From: JANSWY01 sp965243755
GTDB taxonomy: Bacteria > Bacteroidota > Bacteroidia > Cytophagales > Cyclobacteriaceae
Length of the DNA: 64,000 bases
Assembly: GCA_965243755.1 (NCBI GenBank)
Contig: CBDEVW010000001.1
Coordinates: 310,001-374,000 of the forward strand
Reading direction: 5' to 3'
The notes under the pieces were generated by a model. It saw only the letters and a program-made list of their open reading frames with translations, searched no databases and was not told the origin of the DNA. This document shows positions 26,593-34,492 of this stretch, piece after piece (the first letter of the stretch is position 1; every line of letters starts with the position of its first letter). Made by a program: the position numbers and the translations under genes.

Positions 26593-26841
26593 TTATTTTT
26601 TGAAGCGGCTGAATAATCCTTTTTTCTTCTTTTTGTCAACAAATACCTCAGCAAGGATCTTTTTGACATTGCTGTCCCTGTCTGCCAATCGATCAGCATT
26701 TACCTCGTCGATAATGAAGTCCGGACAGCTGTCTTCGAAAGTGGGCTTTTCATCTGTCAATCCACAAACAATCCCACGTTCATAATCTGTCTTTCTGTTT
26801 TCGCAAACTCTGCAATAATTGATTTTATCCTTTACTTTCAT
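26593..26841 (-). CDS. Small zinc-ribbon-like protein
   Basis: An 82-residue protein with four Cys in the order C10-x2-C13, C26 and C39 (CRVCENR, IVCGLTDEKP, SCPDF), a probable metal site. The C terminus is very basic (KKKKKGLFSRFKK). Short proteins of this type are widespread in Bacteroidota but have no known function. It is first in a four-gene run that continues with the lipoprotein, rhodanese and TIGR04282 genes. A perfect -7 element lies 23 bases upstream. Confidence 0.75.
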   Translation of the reverse strand: MKVKDKINYCRVCENRKTDYERGIVCGLTDEKPTFEDSCPDFIIDEVNADRLADRDSNVKKILAEVFVDKKKKKGLFSRFKK

Positions 26842-26863
26842 CTGCTGCCTGTTAATGAGGCAT

Positions 26864-26871
26864 CAAATATA
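26864..26871 (-). promoter_or_regulatory. -7 element for the 26.8-24.5 kb operon
   Basis: The minus strand reads TATATTTG, a perfect TAnnTTTG match, 23 bases before the zinc-ribbon-like gene ATG. A good TTG -33 element is not evident. Confidence 0.5.
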
Positions 26872-26968
26872 GTCAATTAATCTACCAGATTTCTATTTAA
26901 TCGTTGACCCTATACTTCCTTTGGTTAAACATGCACAAGTCTGCGATGAATGGTGATTTCGCCTGATA

Positions 26969-28288
26969 TCAAATGCTATGAGTTGAAGAGCTGCTCAATA
27001 GCTTCATTCGTAAATTAAACAATTCGATGAGGATCATTCCAAATACCAGAACATACTCCAACCAAATGATCAATACTGGTTGTTCAAACCCATTGTTACT
27101 GTAGCCCAGGTACGTAAAAAAAATCAGGAAACTCCATAGAAAAGCAAACCTACTATTTGTGAGACATGAGAGACTTAGTAATGAAATAATGTACCATGGG
27201 TGCACCGTGGTAGCGAGCATCAGGTATATGGTATGTATTCCTAAAAGAATCGCCGGAACAGACACATCCCTCTTGTAGACAAAGAAAGTAAATACCAAAA
27301 TCAGAATGACGGTCAATACTCCCAGTAATGGTCCTATCACGCCTATCTGATTGTAGCCGTAAATCCAAAATCCAATTTCCCTTACGAGGAAATAAATCGA
27401 CGCATTGAATTCAAACTTCTGAAAATACAAACCCAGGCTATTTGTAAACCCAGTGATAAAATCAATCGAGAGCAATGGGATAAACAAAATGATGCAGATC
27501 GCTCCGGTGACCACCCAAATTTTTAGTGCCAACTTCCATCTATACTTAAATATCATCACCGGTAAGTACATAAGCGGCAGCAATTTGGTAGCAATTCCCA
27601 ATGCCAGGGCACCAGAGCCTCCTAAAGCCTTCTTACGACGGATCAGAAACAGGCCAAGGATTACAAAAAACATCATCACTCCCTCGAAGTGGAGGTTACC
27701 TGTAAGTTCAAGCAACACCAGTGGGTTGAGGAAATAAAGAAAGCCAGCCTTTTCTGAAACATTCCATCGATTGATCAGCCAAAGTATGCCAATATCAGCC
27801 AATACAATGGGTAATCTCATTACAGTTACAGCAACGAGCAAATTTTCACCAGCAAGCGCCGAAAGCCAGAAAATAAATTGATTGACAGGGGGATAGATGG
27901 TAAAGTAATTCGGGGAATTCAGGTTTTGAAAAAGCTCATGGTCCAATCCATCAAGGCCTTTATCAAGATAAAAAGATGGCAGCTGTTCAAATGGATTAAA
28001 TCCATGCATCAGGAGCCTTCCGTCCCAAATAAACCTGTAGAAGTCATCTGACAAGACTGGAAGAGAAACAAACAGCACCAATCGAAGTACAATACCTAAT
28101 GTTGTTAGGGTAAAACGCTTATCGGAAAATTTACTGACTAAAACCAAATACGAGGCAAACATGATTGCATATAGTGCGACAAGCAACAAACCTTCATGTC
28201 GGTCTACAAAAAGTGCATAACTACCAATGGTTATCACCAAACAGATTGCAGCACCCCATAGCAAAATCTTTGATTGTTCCTGCTGCAT
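26969..28288 (-). CDS. GT87-like polyprenol-phosphate mannosyltransferase (integral membrane)
   Basis: About 439 residues with ten or more membrane segments. The motif SDDFYRFIWDGRLLMHGFNPF (first loop) is characteristic of the C-type membrane glycosyltransferases that use polyprenyl-phosphate sugars. The start ATG at 28288 overlaps the stop of the upstream GT2 gene (TAATG); the longer frame lies wholly inside that gene. It is the last gene of a trio: a dolichol-phosphate-mannose-synthase-like GT2 could make the lipid-linked sugar that this enzyme uses. Product unknown. Confidence 0.85.
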   Translation of the reverse strand: MQQEQSKILLWGAAICLVITIGSYALFVDRHEGLLLVALYAIMFASYLVLVSKFSDKRFTLTTLGIVLRLVLFVSLPVLSDDFYRFIWDGRLLMHGFNPFEQLPSFYLDKGLDGLDHELFQNLNSPNYFTIYPPVNQFIFWLSALAGENLLVAVTVMRLPIVLADIGILWLINRWNVSEKAGFLYFLNPLVLLELTGNLHFEGVMMFFVILGLFLIRRKKALGGSGALALGIATKLLPLMYLPVMIFKYRWKLALKIWVVTGAICIILFIPLLSIDFITGFTNSLGLYFQKFEFNASIYFLVREIGFWIYGYNQIGVIGPLLGVLTVILILVFTFFVYKRDVSVPAILLGIHTIYLMLATTVHPWYIISLLSLSCLTNSRFAFLWSFLIFFTYLGYSNNGFEQPVLIIWLEYVLVFGMILIELFNLRMKLLSSSSTHSI

Positions 28289-29745
28289 TACAATTCTCGT
28301 GGCAGTGGTTTGACAGACATTACAAATACGCCACCAAATCCTACAGCGAGCATTAAATGAAACAGAATAAGCCCAAAATCGCCTAAGATAATGGCGCTTG
28401 CTATTCCAAAGATGAAGTAGAGGCATAGCACCCCCTCTAAAATTGTGGCTGGAGTTATTTTTGGCATAATGTATTTATTCCCAACCCACTGATCCGCGGC
28501 ACTTAATACATTAAATTTTGGAGTCCGAATAAAAGGAGATTTTCTCCCAAGGTAGCCTTCCATCACGGCAATGGCGTTGTGCAGCGCTAATCCCATACTG
28601 AATGTGAGAAATAACGGGAAATTAACAATATAATATTTCCAGGTATTCCCAGGTTCGATTCTCCGTGAGGCAGCCCAATAGAATATACTCATGGCCACAA
28701 ATCCAATGAGAAATACGCTCCCTAAATCAAACACCAGCTTCAATTCCGGATTGCCTTCCTTGAGGTATAACATTGGAATGCTTAAGGTAGCCGCAATCAG
28801 TAGAAATATAAAAACAGAACTGTTTAGCAAATGAAAAACAGCATGCAGTTTTTTCCTAAATGGCAACCTGGCCTTTAGCACCTCTCCAATATTTTTCCTG
28901 GCCGTTTCTGCAGCCCCTTTATTCCATCGATACTGCTGCGACTTTACTGCAGACATGATGACCGGTAGCTCCGCTGGTGACTCCACCTCCTCCAGGTATT
29001 TAAACTTCCACCCTTTCAACTGCGCCCGATAGCTCAAATCCAGGTCTTCAGTCAGGGTATCTGACTGCCAACCTCCAGCGTCAAGAATACATTGCTTCCT
29101 CCACACACCAGCTGTACCATTAAAGTTGATAAAACTTCCCGCCAGGTTTCTCCCCTTTTGTTCAACAGTAAAATGTGCATCAAGACCAAATGCCTGCATT
29201 CTGGTAATGACTGAATAATCCTTATTTAGATGCCCCCACCTGGTTTGAACCATACCAATTCCTGGTTCTTTAAATGATGGAATGGTCTGATTCAAAAAGT
29301 CCTTAGATGGAATAAAATCAGCATCAAAAATTGCAAGAAAATCCCCTTTGGCAAGCGCAGTACCATAAGCCAGTGCTCCCGCTTTGAATCCGGTGCGTTG
29401 CGTTCTTCTGATATGTTCAATGTTTAAGCCCCGCGATTTAAGGGACTTTACCTTATTGGCAATTCTGTCTACTGTTTCATCATCTGAGTCATCCAGAACC
29501 TGAACTTCTAAAAATTGCTTCGGGTAATCTATATTGGCTACCGCATCCAACAACCTGTCGACAACATAATATTCATTGTATATTGGTAATTGAATGGTAA
29601 CAAAAGGTTTTATTTCAGGGGCTTCTTCACGCTTTTTGCTTTTGTCCCCTTTTCTGTAATGCATTGTAAGGTTTAATTGGCCCAGGCTAAACAGACATAT
29701 TATCAATAATGCCAGGCCATAACCGGAAATCAGAATCCATTCCAT
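28288..29745 (-). CDS. Cellulose-synthase-like GT2 glycosyltransferase
   Basis: A 485-residue processive-type GT2. One N-terminal membrane segment, then the GT-A domain with VQVLDDSDDET, FDADF (DxD), the TED general base in SDTLTEDLDLS and QQYRWNKG (QxxRW), and then four C-terminal membrane segments. These motifs are those of BcsA/CesA-like enzymes that extend and export a polysaccharide. No PilZ domain is seen. It sits between a DPM1-like GT2 (4-base gap) and a GT87-like gene (1-base overlap). Product not predictable. Confidence 0.9.
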   Translation of the reverse strand: MEWILISGYGLALLIICLFSLGQLNLTMHYRKGDKSKKREEAPEIKPFVTIQLPIYNEYYVVDRLLDAVANIDYPKQFLEVQVLDDSDDETVDRIANKVKSLKSRGLNIEHIRRTQRTGFKAGALAYGTALAKGDFLAIFDADFIPSKDFLNQTIPSFKEPGIGMVQTRWGHLNKDYSVITRMQAFGLDAHFTVEQKGRNLAGSFINFNGTAGVWRKQCILDAGGWQSDTLTEDLDLSYRAQLKGWKFKYLEEVESPAELPVIMSAVKSQQYRWNKGAAETARKNIGEVLKARLPFRKKLHAVFHLLNSSVFIFLLIAATLSIPMLYLKEGNPELKLVFDLGSVFLIGFVAMSIFYWAASRRIEPGNTWKYYIVNFPLFLTFSMGLALHNAIAVMEGYLGRKSPFIRTPKFNVLSAADQWVGNKYIMPKITPATILEGVLCLYFIFGIASAIILGDFGLILFHLMLAVGFGGVFVMSVKPLPREL

Positions 29746-29749
29746 ACCA

Positions 29750-30442
29750 TTACATATATTTGAATATCGTGGTAATAATTTTATAACCCGCTCCTATTGT
29801 ACCCCTCACAGTTCCTGACACTTTGGATACCCCAATTCTTTTGCGATATTTTACTGGTACCTCCTTGATTTTCATTTTCAGTTTAGCTGCTTTAAGCTGC
29901 ATTTCCACCGTCCAGCCATAGGTCTTGTCTTTCATATCAATCGCCATCAAAGCGTCATATCGAATCGCTCTGAATGGACCAAGGTCTGTATAAGTGATCC
30001 CGTAGAAAACCCTCATCAACAAGGTGGCCAGCCAGTTACCAAACACCTGCTGGATCGTCATGGACCCTTTTTCCCTATTGCCCAGTGCCCTGGAACCAAT
30101 GACCATATCCATTTCCTCCTCCAATATTGGAGCAACTAAATTAGCCATTTCTTCAGGGTAATCTGAATAGTCTCCATCCAGAAACACTACAATGTCAGGG
30201 TTCTTCCCTAAACCGGCAATATACTCCATCCCTTTCAAGCATGCATAACCATATCCCTTTCGGTCCTCACGAAGCGCGGTGGCTCCATGTTGAACAGCCG
30301 TCTGATAGGTTCCATCAGTACTTCCATTGTCAACAACGATGACTTCTGCTACCAGGTCCGAGGGGATTTCAGCTATAACCTGCCCCACTGCGTTCTGTTC
30401 ATTAAATGCCGGAATGATTACCCGTATGTCTGGTTTATTCAA
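29750..30442 (-). CDS. DPM1-like GT2 (polyprenyl-phosphate glycosyltransferase)
   Basis: A 230-residue soluble GT2 with VIIPAFNEQNAVG at the N terminus, VVDNGSTDGT, FLDGDYSDYP (DxD) and a C-terminal VKYRKRIGVSKVSG basic segment. This is the layout of dolichol-phosphate mannose synthases and UDP-glucose:undecaprenyl-phosphate transferases without the membrane tail. The start is TTG at 30442: no ATG exists before residue 72, and a perfect -7 element at 30467 rules out a long N-terminal extension. First gene of the glycosyltransferase operon. Confidence 0.88.
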   Translation of the reverse strand: MNKPDIRVIIPAFNEQNAVGQVIAEIPSDLVAEVIVVDNGSTDGTYQTAVQHGATALREDRKGYGYACLKGMEYIAGLGKNPDIVVFLDGDYSDYPEEMANLVAPILEEEMDMVIGSRALGNREKGSMTIQQVFGNWLATLLMRVFYGITYTDLGPFRAIRYDALMAIDMKDKTYGWTVEMQLKAAKLKMKIKEVPVKYRKRIGVSKVSGTVRGTIGAGYKIITTIFKYM

Positions 30443-30466
30443 ACCTTAATATTGTTTTGAAAAGCG

Positions 30467-30474
30467 CAAATATA
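30467..30474 (-). promoter_or_regulatory. -7 element of the glycosyltransferase operon
   Basis: The minus strand reads TATATTTG (perfect TAnnTTTG), 25 bases before the TTG start of the DPM1-like gene, which supports that start. Confidence 0.5.
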
Positions 30475-30603
30475 GATGGATAACAGTGAATTTCTATGTC
30501 CAATCTCAGACAGAATTGATCGATATATCAATGTGCCCTAAATATTTAATAATCATAATTTTCGGTAATTTTATGTATCTTATTTTTTCACAACTTTAAT
30601 CTT

Positions 30604-31839
30604 ATGGACACATTGACCCGATTAACCCTTTTACTTGTTTTTCTTCAATTATCAGTCGTCTGTCTTGCACAGGATAGGAAGCCAACTGAAACCATGCTTC
30701 AAAATATGTTTGTAGGTGCTGAACCAGGTGACACCATCACAATTCCTGAAGGATTTTATCAATTAAACAGAAGCCTATGGCTTGACGAAGGAAAAGATGT
30801 GGTTATCAAAGGTGCCGGCATGGATCAAACGATCTTATCCTTTAGCGGACAAAAAGATGGTGCAGAGGGAATAAAAGTTACCAATAGTCAAAATATCAGT
30901 ATTGAATCATTGACAGTTCAGGATACTAAAGGAGATGCTATCAAAGTACAGGAAACCGATGGAATTGTGTTCCTCAATGTGAAAGCAGAATGGACTGGAA
31001 AACCTAACGAGAAGAATGGCGCCTATGGGTTGTATCCAGTAATGTGTTCCAATGTTCTAATTGATCAATGTGTGGCTATAGGAGCCTCTGACGCGGGCAT
31101 CTATGTAGGACAGTCGAAAAATATTATTGTGAAGAACAGTATTGCTCACCACAATGTAGCCGGGATAGAAATAGAAAACTCGTTAAATGCCGATGTGTTT
31201 AATAATAAAGCTTACGAAAACACCGGTGGACTCCTTGTGTTTGACCTGCCAGGACTTGTTCAGAAAAAAGGAGGGTCAGTAAGGCTTTTTGACAATGACG
31301 TTTACAATAACAACTTTAAGAATTTTGCACCCAAGGGAAACATCGTCGGGAAAGTTCCGCCGGGTACAGGAGTAATGATTCTAGCTACCAACAATGTTGA
31401 AATTTACCAAAACAGGATCACCAACAACCGAACAGCAGGAACCGCTATCATTAGCTATTTTCTGACTGAAGAACCCATTTCTGACACTACCTATTATCCC
31501 TATCCTACTGGGATTTACATCCATGACAATGAGTACAGCCGGGAAAGCATAAGAGCAACTTCCAAAGGAAGAATGGGAAAACTTTTCAGACTAAAGTTGA
31601 AATTTGGAAAAGACGTGCCACATATAATTTACGATGGTATAGTGGATGATAAACTGATAGACAAGCAAGGCAATATTCCTGATAGTGCTCGTATTTGCAT
31701 CAAAAACAACAAGAATCAATCGTTTGCCAATATTGATGCCAAAAACGATTTCCAGAACATTAGTCGTGACGTATCCAGATATGATTGCGAATTGACCCCA
31801 ATAGCACCTGCAACCTTAAACACTGTTGGAGATGAGTAA
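30604..31839 (+). CDS. Secreted parallel beta-helix protein (TIGR03805 type)
   Basis: A 411-residue protein with a signal peptide (CLA before QDR). Repeated short strands with Asn/Gly turns (ISIESLTVQDTKGDAIKVQE, IIVKNSIAHHNVAGIEIENS, NVEIYQNRITNNRTAGTAII) form a right-handed beta helix, as in NosD and pectate-lyase-like folds. The next gene, overlapping by 8 bases, is an SO_2930/HNE_0200-type diheme cytochrome. These two families (TIGR03805 and TIGR03806) are known to occur as a pair. Substrate and reaction are unknown; binding of a carbohydrate or metal ligand is plausible. Confidence 0.85.
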   Translation: MDTLTRLTLLLVFLQLSVVCLAQDRKPTETMLQNMFVGAEPGDTITIPEGFYQLNRSLWLDEGKDVVIKGAGMDQTILSFSGQKDGAEGIKVTNSQNISIESLTVQDTKGDAIKVQETDGIVFLNVKAEWTGKPNEKNGAYGLYPVMCSNVLIDQCVAIGASDAGIYVGQSKNIIVKNSIAHHNVAGIEIENSLNADVFNNKAYENTGGLLVFDLPGLVQKKGGSVRLFDNDVYNNNFKNFAPKGNIVGKVPPGTGVMILATNNVEIYQNRITNNRTAGTAIISYFLTEEPISDTTYYPYPTGIYIHDNEYSRESIRATSKGRMGKLFRLKLKFGKDVPHIIYDGIVDDKLIDKQGNIPDSARICIKNNKNQSFANIDAKNDFQNISRDVSRYDCELTPIAPATLNTVGDE

Positions 31840-32869
31840 ATGGTATCTGAGCCTGGCATTGGCTGTTGCAATTTTTATTTTATCATTTACAAGCATCAAA
31901 AAAGAATCAAGTGCTCATAAAAACTACTTATCGGAATACGGCTTCTTCAGTGACTTACCCAATCAGGTTCCTAATCCAGGAGTGATTCCGTATGACCTCA
32001 ACACCTCATTGTTTTCAGACTATGCCTATAAGAAAAGGTTTATTCAGATACCTAATGGAAAAGTGATGGTGTACAATGACTCTGTAGCATTTGAGATGCC
32101 AGTGGGTACCAGGATCATCAAAACATTTTACTATCCCAGGGATGAGAGGAAACCTGAAAAAGGAAATCTGCTACTGGAAACAAGGGTACTGCTTCATGAA
32201 GTAGAAGGTTGGGTGGCCTTGCCTTATATCTGGAATGATGAGCAAACCGATGCTTATTTATCCCTGGCCGGCGATCTCAAAGAGGTCTCATGGGTCAATA
32301 AAAGAGGCAAAAAACAAAAAATAGATTACCTCATCCCAAATAAAAACCAATGCAAAGGGTGTCATATCCGTGGAAAAGAAATGAAACCAATAGGGCCAGC
32401 CGCAAGACATTTAAATAAAATGTTCTCTTATGGGAAACTTGAACAAAACCAGTTATTGTACTGGCAGGAACAAGGCATATTGAGTAAGCTTCCTCAAAAC
32501 CTTTCAGAAATTCCCAGGAATGCATTGTGGGAGGATACCAATGAATCAATCGACCGCAGGGCCAGGGCATGGTTGGATATCAACTGTGGACATTGCCATA
32601 ATCCGGCAGGGCCTGCGAATACATCGGGTTTATTTTTAGACATTCATCAGACTGATCCGTACAAAATGGGCATCATGAAACCGCCTGTTGCTGCTGGTAG
32701 AGGTTCTGGAGATCTGGATTATGATATAGTTCCTGGCAAACCTGATCAGTCCATTCTGGTTTATCGAATGGAGGAGAATGATCCGGGTATCAGAATGCCT
32801 GAAATTGGCAGATCGGTTCCTCACAAGGAAGGATTACAGTTGATCAAAGACTGGATCAGACAAATGTAA
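31832..32869 (+). CDS. SO_2930/HNE_0200 family diheme c-type cytochrome (TIGR03806 type)
   Basis: About 345 residues with an N-terminal membrane or signal segment (WYLSLALAVAIFILSFTS). Family landmarks are PYDLNTSLFSDYAYKKRF near the N terminus and two heme motifs, CKGCH (about residue 171) and CGHCH (about 252), the latter followed by NPAGPANTSGLFLD. The C-terminal domain resembles a small cytochrome c (PGKPDQSILVYRM, RMPEIGRS). The ATG at 31832 lies 8 bases before the end of the beta-helix gene. It probably passes electrons for an unknown oxidation carried out with that partner. Confidence 0.88.
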   Translation: MSKWYLSLALAVAIFILSFTSIKKESSAHKNYLSEYGFFSDLPNQVPNPGVIPYDLNTSLFSDYAYKKRFIQIPNGKVMVYNDSVAFEMPVGTRIIKTFYYPRDERKPEKGNLLLETRVLLHEVEGWVALPYIWNDEQTDAYLSLAGDLKEVSWVNKRGKKQKIDYLIPNKNQCKGCHIRGKEMKPIGPAARHLNKMFSYGKLEQNQLLYWQEQGILSKLPQNLSEIPRNALWEDTNESIDRRARAWLDINCGHCHNPAGPANTSGLFLDIHQTDPYKMGIMKPPVAAGRGSGDLDYDIVPGKPDQSILVYRMEENDPGIRMPEIGRSVPHKEGLQLIKDWIRQM

Positions 32870-32893
32870 ATTAGCGGTCATCACTCATAAATT

Positions 32894-32945
32894 CGGTTGT
32901 TTACAGGTTGCCAACTGTCGTTTACTCATTCCATTTCAGTCGTTT
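32894..32945 (+). promoter_or_regulatory. Three phased direct repeats (LytTR-like operator)
   Basis: CGGTTGTTT (32894-32902), CTGTCGTTT (32915-32923) and CAGTCGTTT (32937-32945) are spaced 21 and 22 bases. The last two agree at 8 of 9 positions and the first agrees with the second at 7 of 9. They lie 50-100 bases before the 141-residue gene. Spacing matches the arrays at 12976 and 20842, although the core here is CGTTT rather than AGGTT or CAGTT. Confidence 0.5.
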
Positions 32946-32954
32946 GAGGTCAGT

Positions 32955-32970
32955 TAATACATTAGTATTA
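32955..32970 (+). promoter_or_regulatory. Palindrome and -7-like element upstream of the 141-residue gene
   Basis: TAATAC-ATTA-GTATTA is a perfect inverted repeat. Inside it TACATTAG (32958-32965) matches TAnnTTTG at 7 of 8. It lies about 30 bases before the ATG and 12 bases after the repeat array. Confidence 0.4.
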
Positions 32971-32993
32971 TCAATTAATCAAACAGCACACAA

Positions 32994-33419
32994 ATGGAAC
33001 TTGCTTTAGAACACGAATTATTAGCAACAGCAGGTGACGATCAGCTCAGTGGAGCTCATTTTTGGGTAAGCATAGACCCAAAGGGCAATACTGCCGAACA
33101 ATTAAGAGATTGGAAAGTTGTTTTTTGTCACCTTAAAACAGGATGGATCGGAGAGATCACTTCTGTAAAACCAAACGAAAATTTACACACACCCGGATTA
33201 TCAGGATTGTTTTCGGTAGAAGTTTATGTGACCGGACTCTTTGGAGAATGGGAAAAAATTGATGCACAAACTTCAAGTAACCCGATGATCGGCTGCAAAA
33301 AAAATTGTGCCTCCATGGTGGAGATCAGCACGAATAAAACAGGATTTGAATATTCGACAAAATGGAACGTGTTATGCCATGACCCGGATGTCATCACAGA
33401 CCTAACGCTGGATTTTTAA
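32994..33419 (+). CDS. Unknown 141-residue protein
   Basis: A soluble protein of 141 residues without a signal peptide. It looks beta-rich (HFWVSIDPKGN, WKVVFCHLKTGWIGEI, GLFSVEVYVTGLFGEWEKI) and contains CKKNC plus two single Cys (45 and 129). I recognise no family. It stands alone between a diheme cytochrome gene and a strong terminator, and its upstream region carries three phased repeats and a palindrome, so it appears to be tightly regulated. Its function cannot be inferred. Confidence 0.7.
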   Translation: MELALEHELLATAGDDQLSGAHFWVSIDPKGNTAEQLRDWKVVFCHLKTGWIGEITSVKPNENLHTPGLSGLFSVEVYVTGLFGEWEKIDAQTSSNPMIGCKKNCASMVEISTNKTGFEYSTKWNVLCHDPDVITDLTLDF

Positions 33420-33560
33420 AAGAACAGTTCCCGTGGTGAAGGGCTGCTCTCGGAAGGTTTGTTGATTCTTTGGTTATAGTGGAATAATCGGTTAATCTGT
33501 TAAATTCGAATACGATGAACTCAACGAGGCAGCCTTTTTTTATACTCCTGGTAAATAAAA

Positions 33561-33591
33561 AAAGGGGCCCTGGGCCCCTTATCTTTTTTCT
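33561..33591 (+). terminator. Strong bidirectional intrinsic terminator
   Basis: AAGGGGCCC-T-GGGCCCCTT (33562-33580) is a near-perfect GC-rich stem with an A run before it and a T run after it (CTTTTTTC), so it can end transcription from both sides. It lies between the unknown 141-residue gene and the small lipoprotein gene. Confidence 0.88.
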
Positions 33592-33605
33592 TTCTTGTGT
33601 CCGAA

Positions 33606-33821
33606 TTAATTAGCAGTGCTATCCGTAGCTACGGTATCCACTGCAACTGTAGTTGAATCAGAAACCACAGTAGAGTCAGTAGCTGTATCAACTGTCTCAG
33701 TTTGAGTCTCAGGCTCAGTAGTTGTATTTTCTTCAGTCGTTGAACCACCGCCACCGCAAGCAAAAAGTGTTACAGCGAAAAGAGCGGCGAAAATAATGGA
33801 ATAGATGCTCGTATTTTTCAT
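33606..33821 (-). CDS. Small low-complexity lipoprotein
   Basis: A 71-residue lipoprotein with a clear signal and lipobox (LFAC followed by GGGG). The mature part of about 47 residues is almost wholly Thr, Ser, Glu, Asp and Val (TTEENTTTEPETQTETVDTA and more of the same), so it is probably an unfolded acidic surface tail. The frame extends 26 codons further upstream, but those codons do not form a signal peptide, so ATG 33821 is chosen. Function unknown; similar acidic Thr-rich lipoproteins are common in Bacteroidota. Confidence 0.75.
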   Translation of the reverse strand: MKNTSIYSIIFAALFAVTLFACGGGGSTTEENTTTEPETQTETVDTATDSTVVSDSTTVAVDTVATDSTAN

Positions 33822-33946
33822 TTTAATATTTAAGTTAGGATGAGGGCGGAAAATAGCCATAAAATTTGGTATTCGGAATGATTTTTGATAAAATTTCAAA
33901 AAAACAGTCTCATTGTTAAAATAAAATCCTAAAAAAAAGCATTTTA

Positions 33947-34438
33947 TTAAATTCCCTTGGGGTAAATGAAGGCTTCCAGTTCTCCTGCTCCCATTTTCAG
34001 ATCTTGCCAGGATTTAATTGGTAAATTAATAATCACCACGCCACAAGTAGGCACATTGTACAATTCCGCTCCTGTCAATTCCTCCGCAAAATCGGTAAAC
34101 CCGGGATTATGACCAAATAGCATCAAAGAGCCATACTGGTCATCGATATTCTCTACTATTGACGCTATCTTTCTTGAATTAGCGTGATACAAATCCCTAT
34201 CGATTCCAATGTCTCTTCCGTGGATTCCTAGTTTTTCTGCTATTCCCTTCGCCGTAGTAAAGGCACGATTTGCCGGACTGCTGATCAGTAAATCCGGATA
34301 CACTCCCATTTCTTTCAGATGACTACCAATTCTGGGCAAATCACGCTTGCCTCTTTTGTTGAGCGGTCTTTCTATATCCATCAAATCAGGATACTTCCAA
34401 CTGGATTTTGCATGTCGAACGAGATACAGCTTTTTCAT
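33947..34438 (-). CDS. sixA: SixA-type phosphohistidine phosphatase
   Basis: A 163-residue histidine phosphatase. The catalytic LVRHAKSSW motif is at the N terminus, the second His is in LFGHNPGF, and the RxL/SPANRA region is typical. SixA removes phosphate from His of phosphorelay or PTS proteins. A purine-rich GGAAGGAG site directly precedes the ATG. It follows the GT9 gene by 54 bases on the same strand, but no functional link is obvious. Confidence 0.88.
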   Translation of the reverse strand: MKKLYLVRHAKSSWKYPDLMDIERPLNKRGKRDLPRIGSHLKEMGVYPDLLISSPANRAFTTAKGIAEKLGIHGRDIGIDRDLYHANSRKIASIVENIDDQYGSLMLFGHNPGFTDFAEELTGAELYNVPTCGVVIINLPIKSWQDLKMGAGELEAFIYPKGI

Positions 34439-34492
34439 CTCCTTCCTTCGGTTTATCCAATCAATATAGAAAGAAATCTTATGATCCTTATA

